Positions 5,849 to 14,369 are shown, numbered from the stretch's first letter. The stretch is DNA of 15,506 nt from an uncultured Clostridia bacterium (GCA_944390305.1 CALXPX010000019.1:1-15506); one strand, 5' to 3'. Numbers and translations are program-made. Notes: generated by a model not told the origin, from the letters alone.

Positions 5849-6796
5849 TTATAAAATTTCTAATTGTTCTATAGCTAATTTATATTTCAAATAAAATATT
5901 TCTTTATCTTCTACGCTAATTCCTCTTTTTAATTCTTGAAGCAATACACCTGCTTTATCTAAGATAGATTTTTCATTATCAGATGTGTTATTTGAATTTA
6001 CTACAGCTTGGAGAGAATTAATTGCCTGATCTACATTACTATTCATTTCTTGCCAATTTTCTTTATCTGCAGATATATATGCATTTAACAAATATGCTTT
6101 TGTATTATATAAGTTTATTTTTGCATCATCATTTATAAAGTAAGATAAAAATCTAGGTAACATAGTATATAAATTATACAAATTAATTAAAGCACTATTT
6201 TTATCTTTATTTTTTATAGATTGTGCTACTCCATCTAAAGTTACACTAAAATTCGAGATATCTTCATCTTTTACATTTAAAGTTTTCATATCTAAAGTAA
6301 TAGTTGGCCAAGCTGCAAATAATGTTTCTACTGAATATGAAATTTCATTCCACGCAATTTCTCCATAATTTGAATTTAGTAATGAATCATTTTTAGTAAG
6401 CCTGGATGTTTTATTCTCACTTTGATCTGTAGCATTTGTCGTACTTTTAACTTCTGTAGATCCGCTTTGAGAACCATCTTCACTATTTGAAGATCCTTCT
6501 TGTTTATTTTGTGCTGGGTCTCCTCCTTCTGTTTGTGAGGAACCTTGCTGATCATTTTCTTTAACTTCTTCTATTAATATGCTATATCTTGAATAAGATA
6601 TATTATTTAATTTATTTAAAGAATTAATTATTATATCATCTAAATATATAATTTCTCCTTCACCTTTTTCTTTAAGAGTTGCATATTCTTTAGACTTATC
6701 TGAAGCGGAAGACTTTATATATATTAATATTGCAAGCATTATTATAAATACTATCATTAAGATTATAAAAAAATACTTGCTAATTTTATTATTCAT
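5849..6796 (-). CDS. Single-pass membrane protein with Ser/Gly/Asn linker, function unknown
   Basis: A 315-residue protein. The start is placed at the ATG (6794-6796) preceded by AGGTGA with 7-nt spacing, in preference to an in-frame ATG at 6853 that lies inside gpsA and has no ribosome binding site. Residues 8-27 form one strongly hydrophobic transmembrane segment after a short basic N-terminus, so most of the protein should face outward. Residues 80-131 are a low-complexity linker rich in Ser, Gly, Asn, Gln, Thr and Glu. Residues 133-315 form a mostly helical domain with many Asn, including a segment LYNLYTMLPRFLSYF. I do not recognise a family. It follows gpsA by 43 nt and shares its terminator, so it is expressed with phospholipid-synthesis genes. 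An envelope role is likely but unproven. Confidence 0.85.
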   Translation of the reverse strand: MNNKISKYFFIILMIVFIIMLAILIYIKSSASDKSKEYATLKEKGEGEIIYLDDIIINSLNKLNNISYSRYSILIEEVKENDQQGSSQTEGGDPAQNKQEGSSNSEDGSQSGSTEVKSTTNATDQSENKTSRLTKNDSLLNSNYGEIAWNEISYSVETLFAAWPTITLDMKTLNVKDEDISNFSVTLDGVAQSIKNKDKNSALINLYNLYTMLPRFLSYFINDDAKINLYNTKAYLLNAYISADKENWQEMNSNVDQAINSLQAVVNSNNTSDNEKSILDKAGVLLQELKRGISVEDKEIFYLKYKLAIEQLEIL

Positions 6797-6807
6797 AAAA
6801 AATTCAC

Positions 6808-6830
6808 CTCGCATATAGTATTTACGCGAG
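6808..6830 (-). promoter_or_regulatory. Small hairpin touching the ribosome binding site of the 5849-6796 gene
   Basis: On the minus strand CTCGC (6826-6830) can pair with GCGAG (6808-6812) across a 13-nt loop. The 3' arm overlaps the first two bases of the AGGTGA ribosome binding site. It is a G+C-rich patch in AT-rich surroundings. The stem is only 5 bp, so any effect on translation is speculative. Confidence 0.25.
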
Positions 6831-6839
6831 ATGACAAAT

Positions 6840-7832
6840 TTATTCATTTTCAAATTTTTTAGTTCTATTCATAAGTATTGTTACAGCATCTTCTGGTTTT
6901 AAATTTCCATATAACACATCATATGCTGCATTTACAATTGGCATTTCAACATTATATTTTTTAGACAATTTTTTAGCTATTTCTATATTATCTATACTTT
7001 CTATAGTCATTCCTATTTCATTTTTTACTTCTTCAATATTCATCTTTTTACCAATAAGTCTTCCAGCTCTTCTATTTCTGCTCTCATCACTTGAGCATGT
7101 TAAAATTAAATCTCCTAGTCCAGATAATCCATAAAATGTTTCTTTTTCTGCTCCCATTGCTATACCAAGCCTAGTTATTTCTGCTAATCCTCTTGTAATT
7201 AAAGCTGACTGAGCATTAGTTCCCAAATTAAGTTCTGCACATATACCAGCGCAAAATGCTATAATATTTTTTAAAGCTCCTCCAACTTCAACTCCTATTA
7301 TATCCTTAGACTTATATATTCTCATATAGTCATTCATTAATAATTCCGAAATATTTTCTAAAACAACTTCATCTTTAGAAGCAAGAATAACTGCTGTTGG
7401 AATATGTTTTGACACTTCTACTGCATAACTAGGTCCAGACAATGCTGCAATTTTTGCATTTGGAAGTTCTTCTAAAATAACTTTATCTAAAGTTTTTAAA
7501 GAATCATTTTCAAACCCTTTAGAACAAATTATAATAGGGCTATTTCCCACATATTCTTTATACTCTTTAAATATATTTCTAGTAAATTTTGATGGTGTTA
7601 CATGAAATATATAATCAGCCCCATTTACTACTTCTTTAATATTATTTGAACACATTAGATTATTATTCAAAACCATTTCTGGAATAAATTTACATTTATG
7701 TTCATTATTTATTAAATTTTTTTCTTCTTCTGTAAAAGACCATACTTTTACATTATTTCCCATTTCAGCTATGTGGTTTCCTAAAGCTAAGCCCCAACTT
7801 CCACTGCCAATAACTGCTACTTGTTTACTCAT
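6840..7832 (-). CDS. gpsA: Glycerol-3-phosphate dehydrogenase [NAD(P)+]
   Basis: A cytoplasmic enzyme that reduces dihydroxyacetone phosphate to sn-glycerol 3-phosphate, the backbone of membrane phospholipids. At 330 residues it has normal family length. The Rossmann dinucleotide loop GSGSWG is at residues 9-14, then CSKG (103-106), SGPS (132-135), the catalytic lysine region VGGALKN (Lys188), and the substrate-binding GLSGLGDLILTC...RNRRAG stretch. The ribosome binding site GGAGG lies about 8 nt upstream. It follows plsY by 17 nt, so the enzyme that makes glycerol-3-phosphate is translated next to the one that acylates it. Confidence 0.97.
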   Translation of the reverse strand: MSKQVAVIGSGSWGLALGNHIAEMGNNVKVWSFTEEEKNLINNEHKCKFIPEMVLNNNLMCSNNIKEVVNGADYIFHVTPSKFTRNIFKEYKEYVGNSPIIICSKGFENDSLKTLDKVILEELPNAKIAALSGPSYAVEVSKHIPTAVILASKDEVVLENISELLMNDYMRIYKSKDIIGVEVGGALKNIIAFCAGICAELNLGTNAQSALITRGLAEITRLGIAMGAEKETFYGLSGLGDLILTCSSDESRNRRAGRLIGKKMNIEEVKNEIGMTIESIDNIEIAKKLSKKYNVEMPIVNAAYDVLYGNLKPEDAVTILMNRTKKFENE

Positions 7833-7849
7833 TTGTAAGCCTCCAATTT

Positions 7850-8497
7850 TTATTTTTTAAATATTAATCTATTTTCTGTTCCACTTGCCATTCTTTGAAT
7901 ATTTGATCTATGATTAAATATAACTATTATAGCCATTATAATTCCAAATACTAAATATGACATTCTAGTTGAACTATCCCCAACAAGATAATTATTAGTA
8001 ATAAAGAAACATAAAACTGGGAATAAAATTGCTGCTGCAATTGATCCTAATGCTACAATTCTTGTTAAAGCCATAAGTACTAATGCAAACACTAAACAAA
8101 TTAGTCCAATTTGCCAGTTAGTAACTAATAATACTCCAAGTGCTGTTGCAACTCCTTTTCCCCCTTTAAATCCGAAAAATACTGGGAAAGTATGTCCAAT
8201 TACAACAAATATTCCAGCTATTTGTACTAATAAAGCAGACATCTTAATGTCAAAATTAAATATTTTCCCAATCAAATATGCAATAAGTATAGCTATTACT
8301 CCTTTTAAAATATCGCAAATTAATGTAAGTATTGCTGGTTTTTTTCCAGCTGTTCTTAAAACATTTGTACTTCCAGCATTTCCACTTCCTTTTTGTCTTA
8401 CGTCAAATCCTGCTAACTTTTTTGTAAAAATTACTGAAAAACTTATGCTTCCAAGTAAATATGCTATAACTCCTGATATAATACATGCCCAAATCAT
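7850..8497 (-). CDS. plsY: Acyl-phosphate:glycerol-3-phosphate acyltransferase
   Basis: An integral membrane enzyme that transfers a fatty acyl group from acyl-phosphate to position 1 of glycerol-3-phosphate, the first step of phosphatidic acid synthesis in Gram-positive bacteria. The 215 residues contain about five hydrophobic spans. The three conserved cytoplasmic-loop motifs are present: GSGNAGSTN (37-45), GHTFPVFFGFKGGKG (101-115) and NHRSNIQR near residue 195, the last two being phosphate- and acyl-binding loops. Its start lies 2 nt after the der stop codon, and its AGGAG is inside the end of der, so the two are translationally coupled. Confidence 0.96.
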   Translation of the reverse strand: MIWACIISGVIAYLLGSISFSVIFTKKLAGFDVRQKGSGNAGSTNVLRTAGKKPAILTLICDILKGVIAILIAYLIGKIFNFDIKMSALLVQIAGIFVVIGHTFPVFFGFKGGKGVATALGVLLVTNWQIGLICLVFALVLMALTRIVALGSIAAAILFPVLCFFITNNYLVGDSSTRMSYLVFGIIMAIIVIFNHRSNIQRMASGTENRLIFKK

Positions 8498-8499
8498 AT

Positions 8500-9822
8500 T
8501 TATTTCTCCTTCCTTTCTCTAACTAATATTCTAATTGGTGTTCCTTTAAAGTCAAACTCTTGCCTTAATTTATTAACTATATATCTTTCATATGAAAAAT
8601 GAAATAATTTTTTATCATTAACAAATATAGCAAATGTTGGTGGTTTTATGCTAACTTGTGTTAAATATAATACCTTGAGTCTTTTTCCTTTATCTGTAGG
8701 TGGTTGAACAATTGCTACTGCTTCTGCTAATAATTCATTTAATACAGATGTTGATATTCTCATAGAATTATTATTTGCAACTTCATTTATTAAACTAAAT
8801 AACTTTTCAACCCTTTGTCCTGTTTTTGCTGATATAAATAAAATAGGTGCATAAGATAAATAAGAAAGTTTTTGATATACTATTTTTGTATAATTTTCTA
8901 ATGTTCCATTTTCTTTATTATATTCATCCCATTTATTTATAACTATAATTATTCCTTTTCCTGCTTCATGTGCCTTTCCTGCAATTTTTGAATCTTGTTC
9001 TGTTACTCCTTCATTTGCATCAATCATTAAAATACATACATCTGCTCTTTCTATGGCAAGATTAGTTCTAAGTACACTATATTTTTCAATATTTTCTTCA
9101 ATTTTACTATGCCTTCTAAGACCTGCTGTATCTATAAATACATATTTACCATACTTATTTTCAAACTCAGAATCAATACTATCTCTTGTTGTACCAGCAA
9201 TGTTACTTACTATATTTCTATTTTCTCCTAATATTTTATTAATTAATGATGACTTTCCTACATTTGGTTTTCCAATTACTGCAACTTTTATAAATTCTTC
9301 TTTTTTCTCTTCTGAATCTTCTTTTGGCAAAAGTTCATATATTGCATCTAGTACATCTCCTATACCTTTTGCATTAGCCGAAGATATTGGATATGGTGTG
9401 CCTAATCCTAAATTATAAAATTCATAAATTTCATTTTCCATTTTTGAAAAATCATCTACTTTGTTACATACTAAAATTACTGGTTTTTTTGATTTTTTTA
9501 GCATTAAGGCTATATCTTTATCTGCAAACGTAAGTCCTGCTTTAGCATCAGTCATAAATATAATTACATCTGAAAGTTCTATTGCAAGTTCTGCTTGGAA
9601 TCTCATTTGTGAAGATATTACATCACCACTTTTTTCTTCTATACCACCAGTATCTATTAAAGTAAAATCTTTACCTCTCCAATTAGTTTCACCATAAAGT
9701 CTATCTCTCGTAACTCCTGGAGTGTCTTCTACTATTGCCAATCTTTTTCCAATTAAATAATTAAAAAAAGTCGATTTTCCTACATTAGGCTTTCCTATAA
9801 TTGCTACTGTCGGTTTTGCCAT
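8500..9822 (-). CDS. der: Ribosome-assembly GTPase Der (EngA)
   Basis: An essential GTPase with two tandem G domains that acts in maturation of the 50S ribosomal subunit. Domain 1 shows GKPNVGKST (10-18), DTPGVTRDR (34-42), DTGG (58-61) and NKVD (121-124). Domain 2 shows GKPNVGKSS (185-193), AGTTRDS (210-216), DTAGL (232-236) and NKWD (297-300). The C-terminal KH-like domain that packs between them follows, with SIKPPTFAIFVND and the ending GTPIRILVRERKEK. Full length at 440 residues. A GAGGTGA ribosome binding site lies 5-6 nt before the start. It is the first gene of the der-plsY-gpsA operon; this order is common in Clostridia. Confidence 0.98.
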   Translation of the reverse strand: MAKPTVAIIGKPNVGKSTFFNYLIGKRLAIVEDTPGVTRDRLYGETNWRGKDFTLIDTGGIEEKSGDVISSQMRFQAELAIELSDVIIFMTDAKAGLTFADKDIALMLKKSKKPVILVCNKVDDFSKMENEIYEFYNLGLGTPYPISSANAKGIGDVLDAIYELLPKEDSEEKKEEFIKVAVIGKPNVGKSSLINKILGENRNIVSNIAGTTRDSIDSEFENKYGKYVFIDTAGLRRHSKIEENIEKYSVLRTNLAIERADVCILMIDANEGVTEQDSKIAGKAHEAGKGIIIVINKWDEYNKENGTLENYTKIVYQKLSYLSYAPILFISAKTGQRVEKLFSLINEVANNNSMRISTSVLNELLAEAVAIVQPPTDKGKRLKVLYLTQVSIKPPTFAIFVNDKKLFHFSYERYIVNKLRQEFDFKGTPIRILVRERKEK

Positions 9823-9848
9823 ATTTTCACCTCATTTCATACTATATT

Positions 9849-9877
9849 ATTTTACTATATTAGACATAAAATAGCAA
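9849..9877 (-). promoter_or_regulatory. Promoter of the der operon, -35 inside the preceding terminator
   Basis: Minus-strand -35 TTGCTA (9872-9877) and -10 TAAAAT (9849-9854) with a 17-nt spacer. The -35 box lies in the descending arm of the hairpin 9868-9894. The predicted start near 9842 gives a leader of about 20 nt. Other AT-rich -10-like strings nearby (TATAGT, TATAAT at 9896-9901) lack a -35 at a sensible distance. Confidence 0.5.
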
Positions 9878-9894
9878 GAAAATCTTGCCATTTT
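9868..9894 (-). terminator. Terminator after the membrane protein pair
   Basis: On the minus strand AAAATGGCAAGA pairs with TCTTGCTATTTT through 12 positions, one of them a G-T pair, around a 3-nt loop. The plus-strand version has an A-C mismatch at that place, so the hairpin is better on the minus strand, matching the gene that ends at 9959. The T-run is mostly inside the stem. The 64 nt between the stop and the hairpin are plain AT-rich sequence with four copies of TGTATT. Confidence 0.65.
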
Positions 9895-9958
9895 AATTAT
9901 AATTAAGATTTTTTTAATTTTTTGTATTTTTTAATGTATTAATTGTATTTCTTTGTAT

Positions 9959-11686
9959 TTACTCTGTTTTATTATTATATTTTATTAAATAGATATTATA
10001 TAAAATATATACAAAAATACCCAGTAATGAAACAATATAAGATATTTTCATGAGTAATGTCCCTGTATATTCTACTTTAATTTTAGAGGCTTTAGTATTT
10101 AAATTAACATCTATACATAAAAATCCATTTTCAGATTCATAGGTCGTAAGCATTTCATTATTTCCATTTTCAGATTCAATATATGCACTATATCCAATAT
10201 AGTAAATATATGGCAGTTCTATAGTAATTACCTCACTATCTTCTTTTTCTTCTAACATCTTTATTTCAAATTCACAATTAGTATTTTCTTTATAATAATT
10301 TTCTATTGTATAATCATCACTATTATCTTGTAAAATAATAGGTTTGTTTTCTCTATTTTCTATATAACTTCTATTTTTAAAAGCCTTAGTTGGTAAATAT
10401 TCAAAACTTGCTAATCCAGCATGGACTCTTCCTGTATTTTTAGTTACCTTTATACCCTCTTTTAAATCATTTTCATTATAATATTTCCCATATTCTAACT
10501 GAGATAAACTTGGAAGTAATAATAATATAGACATAGAAGTTAAAAATATAACTGTATATATGTTAAATTTATCAATTACCTTTTCTAAAGTAATTGCAGA
10601 AACTACCACCAAAAAGAAACTAGCAAATTCTAACATTCTAAATGAAAATTGCATCATTGTTAAAATCTTTGGCATTTTTTCAAATGGAAAAATATCTAGT
10701 GCCATTATAGTGCAAATTATTCCTAGTACTAAAAAAAGTATAAGGTTCTTTTTATCTTTCACTTTCTTTATTGCTATTATGCTAAAAACGGTTCCTACAA
10801 TTACTATTATACCTAAACCATATAACATTCTACCATCTAGCTGAATAAATAATTCCCCAATCTTAGGTTTTAATGCTATCATAGCATCATACCTTACCAT
10901 ATGCTCTTGATTAAATACTTCATAATCTGCAGATAGTTTACTTTCTAATAAAGGCAAAGTATAAAAAGAAGTAATTAATAAAATAAATATTGCATCTTTA
11001 AAAAGCATTAAAATAGTATTTTTTTTCAAATCCTTAAAATTGCATATTAAATATATAATGCATAAAATTGCTATATATATAGTAATCATACTATGAGTAA
11101 GAACTAATAGAGATGCTCCTAGTACTAATAAATAAGTTTTCTTTTTTAGCTTTATTATAGTATAAAGTCCATTAAAGATCATAGGAATAAATATAAAAGT
11201 AACAAGTTCTGGTATTGCCATTCTAAAATACATATCATTTAATCTATATGGAACCAAAACATAAAGGATTGCTGCCAAAATGGCTACATTTTGCTTTTTA
11301 GTTATTTTCATTATGTAAAAATACATTGATAGTCCAGTAAAAAAGCTTATAAATAATATAAATATTTTTAAACACATATCAAAACTTAGATTAAATATTC
11401 TAAATATTAATGGTATATATGCTGTAAGAGGGCTATAAAATAAATTCCATGAATATCCAAAATCATTGCAAAAATTTGATATAATCACTGGGAATATTTG
11501 CCCATCTTTAATAGATTCTTCTGTACCTATTAATCTGCAAATATGTTGTATTCCATCATCATATTGCATATTAAAATTAAGGTTAAACATTGGAATAGAT
11601 ATTATTATGCTAATAATTGCAATAAAAATATACCCTTTATATTTTGCTATCATACTAAATATTTTTCTTTCTTTTTTCTCGCTCAT
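9959..11686 (-). CDS. Polytopic membrane protein, GT-C / YfhO-like (PTPS-related family)
   Basis: A 575-residue protein with roughly ten hydrophobic spans. A short basic N-terminus leads into span 1 (about 18-35), followed by an outward loop carrying DDGIQH (Asp43, Asp44, His48), then FGYSWNLFYSPLTAYIP. Acidic residues in the first outer loop are the usual catalytic or metal-binding place in GT-C glycosyltransferases, which use lipid-linked sugars. Residues about 410-550 form a strand-rich outer domain, and a final span follows YTGTLLMKISYI. This layout fits the YfhO and '6-pyruvoyl-tetrahydropterin synthase-related' membrane proteins. It may add a sugar to an envelope polymer or lipid; the substrate is unknown. 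Its start (AAGGA 7 nt upstream) lies 32 nt inside the end of the upstream paralogue, so the two are translationally coupled. Confidence 0.82.
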   Translation of the reverse strand: MSEKKERKIFSMIAKYKGYIFIAIISIIISIPMFNLNFNMQYDDGIQHICRLIGTEESIKDGQIFPVIISNFCNDFGYSWNLFYSPLTAYIPLIFRIFNLSFDMCLKIFILFISFFTGLSMYFYIMKITKKQNVAILAAILYVLVPYRLNDMYFRMAIPELVTFIFIPMIFNGLYTIIKLKKKTYLLVLGASLLVLTHSMITIYIAILCIIYLICNFKDLKKNTILMLFKDAIFILLITSFYTLPLLESKLSADYEVFNQEHMVRYDAMIALKPKIGELFIQLDGRMLYGLGIIVIVGTVFSIIAIKKVKDKKNLILFLVLGIICTIMALDIFPFEKMPKILTMMQFSFRMLEFASFFLVVVSAITLEKVIDKFNIYTVIFLTSMSILLLLPSLSQLEYGKYYNENDLKEGIKVTKNTGRVHAGLASFEYLPTKAFKNRSYIENRENKPIILQDNSDDYTIENYYKENTNCEFEIKMLEEKEDSEVITIELPYIYYIGYSAYIESENGNNEMLTTYESENGFLCIDVNLNTKASKIKVEYTGTLLMKISYIVSLLGIFVYILYNIYLIKYNNKTE

Positions 11687-13379
11687 AGAATTTTCCTTCT
11701 TTTAAAATATATGATATACATACAATTATTCCTATAGCAGAAATAATATAGCTAGCTTTTTCTAAAATTGTTCCTGTATATTTAACATTTATTTTTACTT
11801 GCTTACTATTTTTTATTTTAACAGATATAAAACCATTATCAGACTCAGTTACATCCAACTTTTCTACTTTTCCATCTTCATATGTTGCAGTTACATCATA
11901 CCCTAAATAATATAAAAATGGTAACTCTAGAACAGTTTCTTCTTGCAAATTATTTATTATAATTTCATCTGTTAATTTTTCTTTTTTCTCCGATATAATT
12001 TCAGCATTCCCAGATAGTACATAGGTTTTATTTTCTCTACTTGTAAGATATTTTTTATTATTAATAGCTTTTAATGGTAAATACTCTCTATTTATCTGAT
12101 ATGTACCCACTTTTTCTCCTTCTCTTATTCTTTTATCCAAAACACTTTCTTTAGATACATCATCAAATCTAAAATCTCTTAAAACTCCTAAAAAAGCAAA
12201 TACAAAAATACCAAAAATTATCCCAAACAAAAATGTTTCTTTTAATAAATTCTTTTTTAATATATTTTCTGCAAATATAACAGCATTCATACTGCATACT
12301 AAAGAAATAAAAAATGTAAAAAATCCTATGTTTCTCCATGCAAATTGAATAACTGTAAGAAAACTTGGCATAATCATCCAAGGAAATAATTTTGTGCACA
12401 TAAACAAAGAAATTATAGATAAAATTAGAAAATCACTATATATTTTTTCATTTTCTTTTTTTACTTTTTTTATACAGAATATTGTAAGAAAAGCTAAAAA
12501 GCAAAGTACTAATCCTAAAGAAAATCTAATTTCTTGATCTCCTACCTCATTTGCAAATAGTTCTTTAAATCCCAAAGTTGTAGAGTAGACTGATTCTCCA
12601 TTTGTACCCATTTTATCCTCTGCAAATATGGCATAATCTCCTGATAAGTTATGTTCTAGTAAAGGAATAGCATAAAATGCACAAATTAAAAACGAAATCA
12701 AAATATCAATTATAGCTTTCTTCCATATTTCTGCATCTTTTAATTTTCTTATATTTAAAATTAGATAAATTATTGCAAAAAATGCAGTATAGAGAGTAGT
12801 AATTGTATGTGATAAAACGAGTCCTACTATTCCTATTATTAATAAATAATGTTTCTTTTTATCTGCATTTATTAAATTGTATAAGCCTTCAAAAAAGACA
12901 GGAATAAAAATAAAAGCAGTATACTCTCCAATTGCATTTCTTGAATATATATTAGATAATTTATATGGTACAGAAATATAAATAAGAGCAGCAATTAATG
13001 CTACCAGCCTTCTTTTTGTCACACTAAGCATAAATTTATACATAGTAATAGCAGATAGTATTAAAGTTAAAACAGTAAAAACTTTAAAAGCCATTCCAGC
13101 AGTATTAAATATATTTAGAAGTATTATTGGAATATATGTAGTAATAGGTCCATAAAATAAATTTAAAGCATATCCAAATCCTTCCATAAACTTATAATTA
13201 ATAATTGGTGGAAATATTCCATCTTTTATCACTTCATCGATTGCCACAAACCTAGACATATGTAAAACAGCTTCATTATTCAAGTTCAAATCCATAGTAA
13301 AAATAGGTATTGATATAATAGCTATAAGTAGAATCATTATTATGTATGGGGTGTATCTATTTTTTTTAAATTTTTTCAT
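11655..13379 (-). CDS. Polytopic membrane protein, paralogue of the downstream GT-C-like protein
   Basis: A 574-residue membrane protein of the same build and length as the gene after it. Matching blocks can be aligned by eye along the whole length: FGYALNLFYGPITTYIP, LVLSHTITTLYTAF, EYLPLKAINNKKYL, LPFLYYLGY, and YTGTILEKASYI before the last span. In the first outer loop the paralogue's acidic pair is replaced: this protein reads LNNEAVLH (Asn35, Glu36, His40) with a two-residue gap, so its catalytic role, if any, may differ. The start has GAGG about 6 nt upstream. It is the first gene of the pair, under the promoter at 13409-13437. A tandem duplication followed by divergence is the simplest explanation; the two may form a heteromeric pair. 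Confidence 0.82.
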   Translation of the reverse strand: MKKFKKNRYTPYIIMILLIAIISIPIFTMDLNLNNEAVLHMSRFVAIDEVIKDGIFPPIINYKFMEGFGYALNLFYGPITTYIPIILLNIFNTAGMAFKVFTVLTLILSAITMYKFMLSVTKRRLVALIAALIYISVPYKLSNIYSRNAIGEYTAFIFIPVFFEGLYNLINADKKKHYLLIIGIVGLVLSHTITTLYTAFFAIIYLILNIRKLKDAEIWKKAIIDILISFLICAFYAIPLLEHNLSGDYAIFAEDKMGTNGESVYSTTLGFKELFANEVGDQEIRFSLGLVLCFLAFLTIFCIKKVKKENEKIYSDFLILSIISLFMCTKLFPWMIMPSFLTVIQFAWRNIGFFTFFISLVCSMNAVIFAENILKKNLLKETFLFGIIFGIFVFAFLGVLRDFRFDDVSKESVLDKRIREGEKVGTYQINREYLPLKAINNKKYLTSRENKTYVLSGNAEIISEKKEKLTDEIIINNLQEETVLELPFLYYLGYDVTATYEDGKVEKLDVTESDNGFISVKIKNSKQVKINVKYTGTILEKASYIISAIGIIVCISYILKEGKFYEREKRKKNI

Positions 13380-13408
13380 ATTTTCCTCACAATGTATATT
13401 TTTGATTT

Positions 13409-13437
13409 ATTATATACATATAAGTAAAAAAAGACAA
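13409..13437 (-). promoter_or_regulatory. Promoter of the membrane protein pair
   Basis: Minus-strand -35 TTGTCT (13432-13437) and -10 TATAAT (13409-13414) with a 17-nt spacer, about 30 nt before the start codon at 13379. The -35 runs into a seven-T tract. The segment ACTTGTCTTTTTT recurs at the LysM promoter. Confidence 0.6.
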
Positions 13438-13500
13438 GTCTCATTATAAATTTAGGTTATTATATTACAAAATAAATTCAAATTAAAATTAAATTAATAA

Positions 13501-13532
13501 AAAGTCTTGCATATAAAAATTCACAAGACTTT
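13501..13532 (-). terminator. Terminator of the LysM gene
   Basis: AAAGTCTTG (13501-13509) pairs perfectly with CAAGACTTT (13524-13532) around a 14-nt loop. On the minus strand the stem is followed by TTATTAATTT, with a five-T run at the stem base. It begins 33 nt after the stop codon. The rest of 13438-13500 is AT-rich with no other feature seen. Confidence 0.75.
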
Positions 13533-13565
13533 ATACTTTATATTTAACATAAAAATAATATAACA

Positions 13566-14294
13566 CTAACTAAAAAGTGTTGGAAATTGATTTAATATTC
13601 CACTAGTAAAAAAATTAGACATTTTTAAAATTTCCTTTTGCACCATGTCATAGGCCTTAATATCCTCTCCATAATTACATTTTAATCTATTATCTACTTG
13701 GATTGTAGTTAATCTTAAATGTTCATATAGCATCTTTTGAATTTCTTCTTTTCTCCAAAATGGATTTATACTGCTAAAAGCATCTGCCATTTCATCAGCA
13801 TTTTGATACCATTTTCTATTCAATTCATTTGCCATACTTTGATTATTATTTTTTAATGCTACTATTAAATCTTTTCCAATTGTTAAATGCTCCGTTAATA
13901 ATTTTTCTATTGTATTTGCTACATTATTTCCATAATATATTCTAAATATATCAGCTATATCTTTTGGATTTTTTAGCAGACGTTCTTGTGTTTGATTTAG
14001 ATCTTTTAGATTTTCTGCTATACTTATTAAAAGCATTCCGGTCCACATAATATGCTGTTCCCATACAAGATTCATTTTTTCTAATAAATTAACTTCATTC
14101 ATACTTACCCAATAATTTTGATTATTTTCATAATTTGGATAAATATAAATTTGCTGACCAACTCTTAAATTATATGGATTTAATCCCGGATTTGTATTCA
14201 TTATATTTTGTATTGTTGTTCCATATTGCATTGCTAAATTATATAAAGTATCTCCTGGCTTTATTGTATGCAAAATAGGATTTATATTATTCAT
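13566..14294 (-). CDS. LysM domain protein with conserved helical C-terminal domain
   Basis: A 242-residue protein. Residues 9-53 are a canonical LysM domain (HTIKPGDTLYNLAMQYGTT to NLRVGQQIYIYP), which binds N-acetylglucosamine in peptidoglycan or spore cortex. There is no signal peptide, so it is either exported by another route or acts inside the cell, for example in a developing spore. Residues 65-242 are helical, starting near VWEQHIMWTGMLLISIAENL, with NPKDIADIFRIYYGN, TEHLTIGKDLIVALK and a C-terminal FFTSGILNQFP. I recall similar helical proteins without LysM in Bacilli and Clostridia, where they lack a characterised function; this is memory, not a search. The ribosome binding site AGGAGGT is perfect, with 6-nt spacing. 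It has its own promoter and terminator. Confidence 0.88.
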   Translation of the reverse strand: MNNINPILHTIKPGDTLYNLAMQYGTTIQNIMNTNPGLNPYNLRVGQQIYIYPNYENNQNYWVSMNEVNLLEKMNLVWEQHIMWTGMLLISIAENLKDLNQTQERLLKNPKDIADIFRIYYGNNVANTIEKLLTEHLTIGKDLIVALKNNNQSMANELNRKWYQNADEMADAFSSINPFWRKEEIQKMLYEHLRLTTIQVDNRLKCNYGEDIKAYDMVQKEILKMSNFFTSGILNQFPTLFS

Positions 14295-14340
14295 GTTTTT
14301 ACCTCCTAATATAGGATATTAGCAAGACATGCAATTGTTT

Positions 14341-14369
14341 ACTATATTTTTTATAAATAAAAAAGACAA
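14341..14369 (-). promoter_or_regulatory. Promoter of the LysM gene, -35 inside the preceding terminator
   Basis: Minus-strand -35 TTGTCT (14364-14369) and -10 TATAGT (14341-14346) with a 17-nt spacer. The -35 lies in the descending arm of the terminator 14359-14386. The predicted start near 14334 leaves a leader of about 40 nt ending in AGGAGGT. No sporulation-sigma-type box was convincing. Confidence 0.55.

Noticed and set aside
6797..6853. Upstream start of the membrane protein at 6853, overlapping gpsA by 14 nt
   Set aside because: There is no ribosome binding site at that ATG; the ATG at 6796 has AGGTGA at 7 nt and leads straight into a basic N-terminus and membrane span.
9053..9418. 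A 121-codon plus-strand ORF opposite der
   Set aside because: It is antisense to the G domains of Der; Der has every family motif in its own frame. The same reasoning removes the other plus-strand ORFs at 465-665, 1519-1701, 3277-3462, 3748-3984, 8247-8522, 9461-9697, 10560-10844 and 11466-11737.
9923..9959. Four TGTATT copies within 37 nt after the membrane pair
   Set aside because: The spacing is irregular (12, 9, 10 nt) and the region is plain AT-rich sequence, so chance is a sufficient explanation; not a CRISPR array or iteron set.
12169..12399. A 76-codon minus-strand ORF inside the first membrane protein gene
   Set aside because: It is an alternative frame of the same strand within a conserved membrane gene, with unusual Cys/Phe/Tyr composition and no ribosome binding site.
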